DNA of 7,058 nucleotides from an uncultured Actinomyces sp. (lineage in GTDB: Bacteria; Actinomycetota; Actinomycetes; Actinomycetales; Actinomycetaceae): contig CAMPYB010000035.1 of NCBI GenBank assembly GCA_946998115.1, positions 1 through 7,058 on the forward strand, written 5' to 3'. The translations under genes and the position numbers were made by a program. This document shows, one piece after another, positions 5,524 to 7,058 of the stretch; within the stretch, counting starts at the first letter, position 1, and every line of letters starts with the position of its first letter. A model generated the notes under the pieces. That model saw only the letters and a program-made list of their open reading frames with translations, did not search any database and was not told the DNA's origin.

Positions 5524-6807
5524 ATGTCAGCAATTATACTTGTAGGAACACAATGGGGTGACGAAGGTAAAGGCAAAGCGACTGACTATTTGGGGCAAAA
5601 AGTCGATTATGTAGTCAAATTTAATGGTGGCAGTAATGCTGGCCATACTGTTGTAATAAATGGTGAAAAATATGCTTTGCACTTATTGCCATCAGGGATT
5701 TTGACGAAAAATGTGATTCCGATAATAGCTAATGGTGTAGTCATTGATTTAGATGTTTTATTTCAAGAAATAGATTCTCTTGAAAAAAGAGGAATCGATA
5801 CATCTAAATTACTCGTGTCGGCAAATGCTCATATTATACCTAGTTATAATAAAATAATAGATTCTTTGAATGAAAAATTTATGGGTAAACGTCATATAGG
5901 TACAACTGGTCGCGGAATAGGACCAACTTATGCTGATAAAATGAATCGTGTAGGTTTGCGCGTACAAGATTTATTCGATGAATCTATACTTAGACAAAAA
6001 ATTGAAGGTGTATTACGTAGAACAAATCCTATGCTTGTGCAAGTATTTGGGAAAGAAAAAGTTTTAGTTGATACTATAGCGGATGAGTTGTTAAAACACG
6101 TTGAGCGTTTAAAACCTATGGTTGCTGATACATCTTTGCTAATAAATGAAGCTTTGGATAATGGTAAGACTGTTTTATTTGAAGCAGGTCAAGCTACTAT
6201 GCTAGATATAGATCATGGCACATATCCTTTTGTTACGTCTTCTACTTGTATTGCTGCTGGTGCATGTTCAGGTGCAGGTGTAGGTCCTACTAGAATAGAC
6301 AGTTGTGTGGGTGTTGTAAAAGCTTATACGACTAGAGTTGGTCAAGGGCCTTTCCCTACTGAGTTGAATGATGAGATTGGGGAGAAGCTACGTCAAGCAG
6401 GTGGAGAATTCGGTGTTACAACTGGTAGGGCAAGACGCACAGGATGGTATGATAGCGTCGTTGCTCGTTATGCTTCACGAGTGAATGGGTTGACTGATTT
6501 AGTTCTTACAAAGCTAGACGTGTTGACTGGTTGGAAAACTATTCCTGTATGTGTAGCATACGATGTAGACGGTGTGCGTTTTGATGAAATGCCTGTAAAT
6601 CAGAGTGATTTTCATCATGCAAAACCTATATATGAATATTTTGATGGCTGGAGTGAAGATATAAGCAAAATACGTGAGTTTGATAAATTACCTGAAAATG
6701 CTAAAAAATATGTTTTGGCTTTAGAAAAAATTTCAGCTTGCCGTATTTCTGTTATAGGTGTTGGTGCAGGTCGTGATGATATAATCGTGCGTCATGAATT
6801 ACCATAA
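5524..6807 (+). CDS. purA: Adenylosuccinate synthetase
   Basis: A 427-residue cytoplasmic enzyme that joins IMP and aspartate using GTP, the first step from IMP to AMP. Length is normal for bacterial PurA and no part is missing. The N-terminal GTQWGDEGKGK (8-18) carries catalytic Asp13, NAGHT (38-42) holds His41, and IGTTGRGIGP (125-134) is the IMP-binding loop. DHGTYPFVTSS (230-240), GVTTGRARRTGWYD (297-310), which binds aspartate, and TKLDVLTG (329-336), which recognises guanine, all match. Residues 219-227 read FEAGQATML; the GQATML form is typical of actinobacteria, whereas many others have GAQGTLL. The ATG at 5524 fits the family start; only a weak GAAAG (5511-5515) serves as ribosome binding site. 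The gene seems to be transcribed alone, with 232 bases upstream and about 180 downstream free of genes. I found no riboswitch or convincing purine-repressor site. Confidence 0.98.
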   Translation: MSAIILVGTQWGDEGKGKATDYLGQKVDYVVKFNGGSNAGHTVVINGEKYALHLLPSGILTKNVIPIIANGVVIDLDVLFQEIDSLEKRGIDTSKLLVSANAHIIPSYNKIIDSLNEKFMGKRHIGTTGRGIGPTYADKMNRVGLRVQDLFDESILRQKIEGVLRRTNPMLVQVFGKEKVLVDTIADELLKHVERLKPMVADTSLLINEALDNGKTVLFEAGQATMLDIDHGTYPFVTSSTCIAAGACSGAGVGPTRIDSCVGVVKAYTTRVGQGPFPTELNDEIGEKLRQAGGEFGVTTGRARRTGWYDSVVARYASRVNGLTDLVLTKLDVLTGWKTIPVCVAYDVDGVRFDEMPVNQSDFHHAKPIYEYFDGWSEDISKIREFDKLPENAKKYVLALEKISACRISVIGVGAGRDDIIVRHELP

Positions 6808-6940
6808 TCACATGTGTGAGTTTGTGGAAAATGTAAAGTTTATAAGTAAAATTTATAGATTACGTGAAGATATCCATTAAAAACTGATAGATTGAAACTT
6901 AATATGAATTGTATGCAAGATTACGTATATTTTTGTTTCA

Positions 6941-6978
6941 ACACTAACTAGGTTTATTAAAAATATTTACCTTAGTGT
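6941..6978. repeat. Imperfect inverted repeat downstream of purA
   Basis: ACACTAA (6941-6947) plus GGT (6951-6953) pairs with ACC (6969-6971) plus TTAGTGT (6972-6978), leaving a 3-base bulge on the left arm and a 15-base loop. No T-run follows, so it is a poor terminator. Its right arm overlaps a possible -10 box (TAGTGT, 6973-6978), so it may instead be an operator for whatever starts at 6985. Confidence 0.35.
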
Positions 6979-6984
6979 ATAGTT

Positions 6985-7058
6985 ATGGATGGTATCTGCA
7001 TTGTAAAAGCGCTTCTAGAATGTAGAAAATTTAGATTGGAAAATTATGTTTCAATGGA
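6985..7058 (+). CDS. Possible 5' end of a gene cut by the window edge
   Basis: An ORF opens at the ATG at 6985 and stays open to the end of the window, 24 complete codons starting MDGICIVKALLECRKF. It has no Shine-Dalgarno, but TAGTGT lies exactly 6 bases before the ATG, the same arrangement as at the two leaderless starts in this window. A stop codon at 6973 rules out an earlier start. A competing start in another frame is the ATG at 7046, with TTGGA (7036-7040) before it. Twenty-four codons are too few to identify a product or to exclude chance. Confidence 0.25.
   Translation, partial: MDGICIVKALLECRKFRLENYVSM

Noticed and set aside
6857..6926. Nine-base direct repeat AGATTACGT at 6857-6865 and 6918-6926
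   Set aside because: My rough estimate gives a fair chance of one such repeat in about 250 bases at this composition, and there are no further copies or flanking symmetry.
6892..6941. TTGAAAC / GTTTCAA as a purA terminator
   Set aside because: There are only seven pairs closing a 36-base loop, and the T-run lies before rather than after the right arm.

Overview
The window comes from an AT-rich genome (roughly one third G+C by eye), yet its marker genes are actinobacterial. They are a Crp/GlxR-type regulator, an actinobacteria-specific 'sterol carrier family' protein, a DUF3073 protein with the near-invariant MGRGRQKAKQTKVAR start, and a PurA with the actinobacterial GQATMLD variant. I infer a low-GC, possibly host-associated or genome-reduced member of the Actinomycetota. 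The genus cannot be fixed from this sequence. The standard bacterial code fits every gene.

Layout. At the left edge a small minus-strand gene (22-267) has a good Shine-Dalgarno and looks like a WXG100-type helical hairpin. It diverges from a large plus-strand gene (532-1905) for a membrane protein with a long acidic disordered head. The gap between them holds two perfect, inverted DnaA boxes (347-355, 382-390) followed by an AT-rich palindromic stretch. The membrane protein gene is followed after 9 bases by crp (1915-2592), so the two probably form one operon. Crp converges on the minus-strand sterol-carrier-family gene (2743-3090). No convincing terminator is visible in the 150-base gap between them. 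Next comes a 277-base divergent intergenic region, then the DUF3073 gene (3368-3556) and a clear intrinsic terminator (3564-3597). A two-gene ABC exporter follows (ATPase 3683-4543, ABC-2 permease 4545-5291). It is driven by a TATAAT box so close to the ATG that the message should be leaderless. A 232-base gap with no recognisable RNA leads to purA (5524-6807). The last 250 bases hold an imperfect inverted repeat and what may be the start of another gene running off the window.

How the genes relate. There is no single pathway. PurA commits IMP to AMP. The sterol-carrier-family and DUF3073 genes are, in other actinobacteria as I recall, neighbours of purF/purM, so this may be a rearranged relic of a purine neighbourhood. 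The most interesting signals are the DnaA-box pair away from any dnaA gene, a Crp protein whose cyclic-nucleotide pocket lacks the usual Arg-Thr and Thr-Asn pairs while its DNA-reading helix is intact, and the recurring TAnnnT-N6-ATG arrangement that points to leaderless genes. No CRISPR, transposon, rRNA or tRNA was seen.
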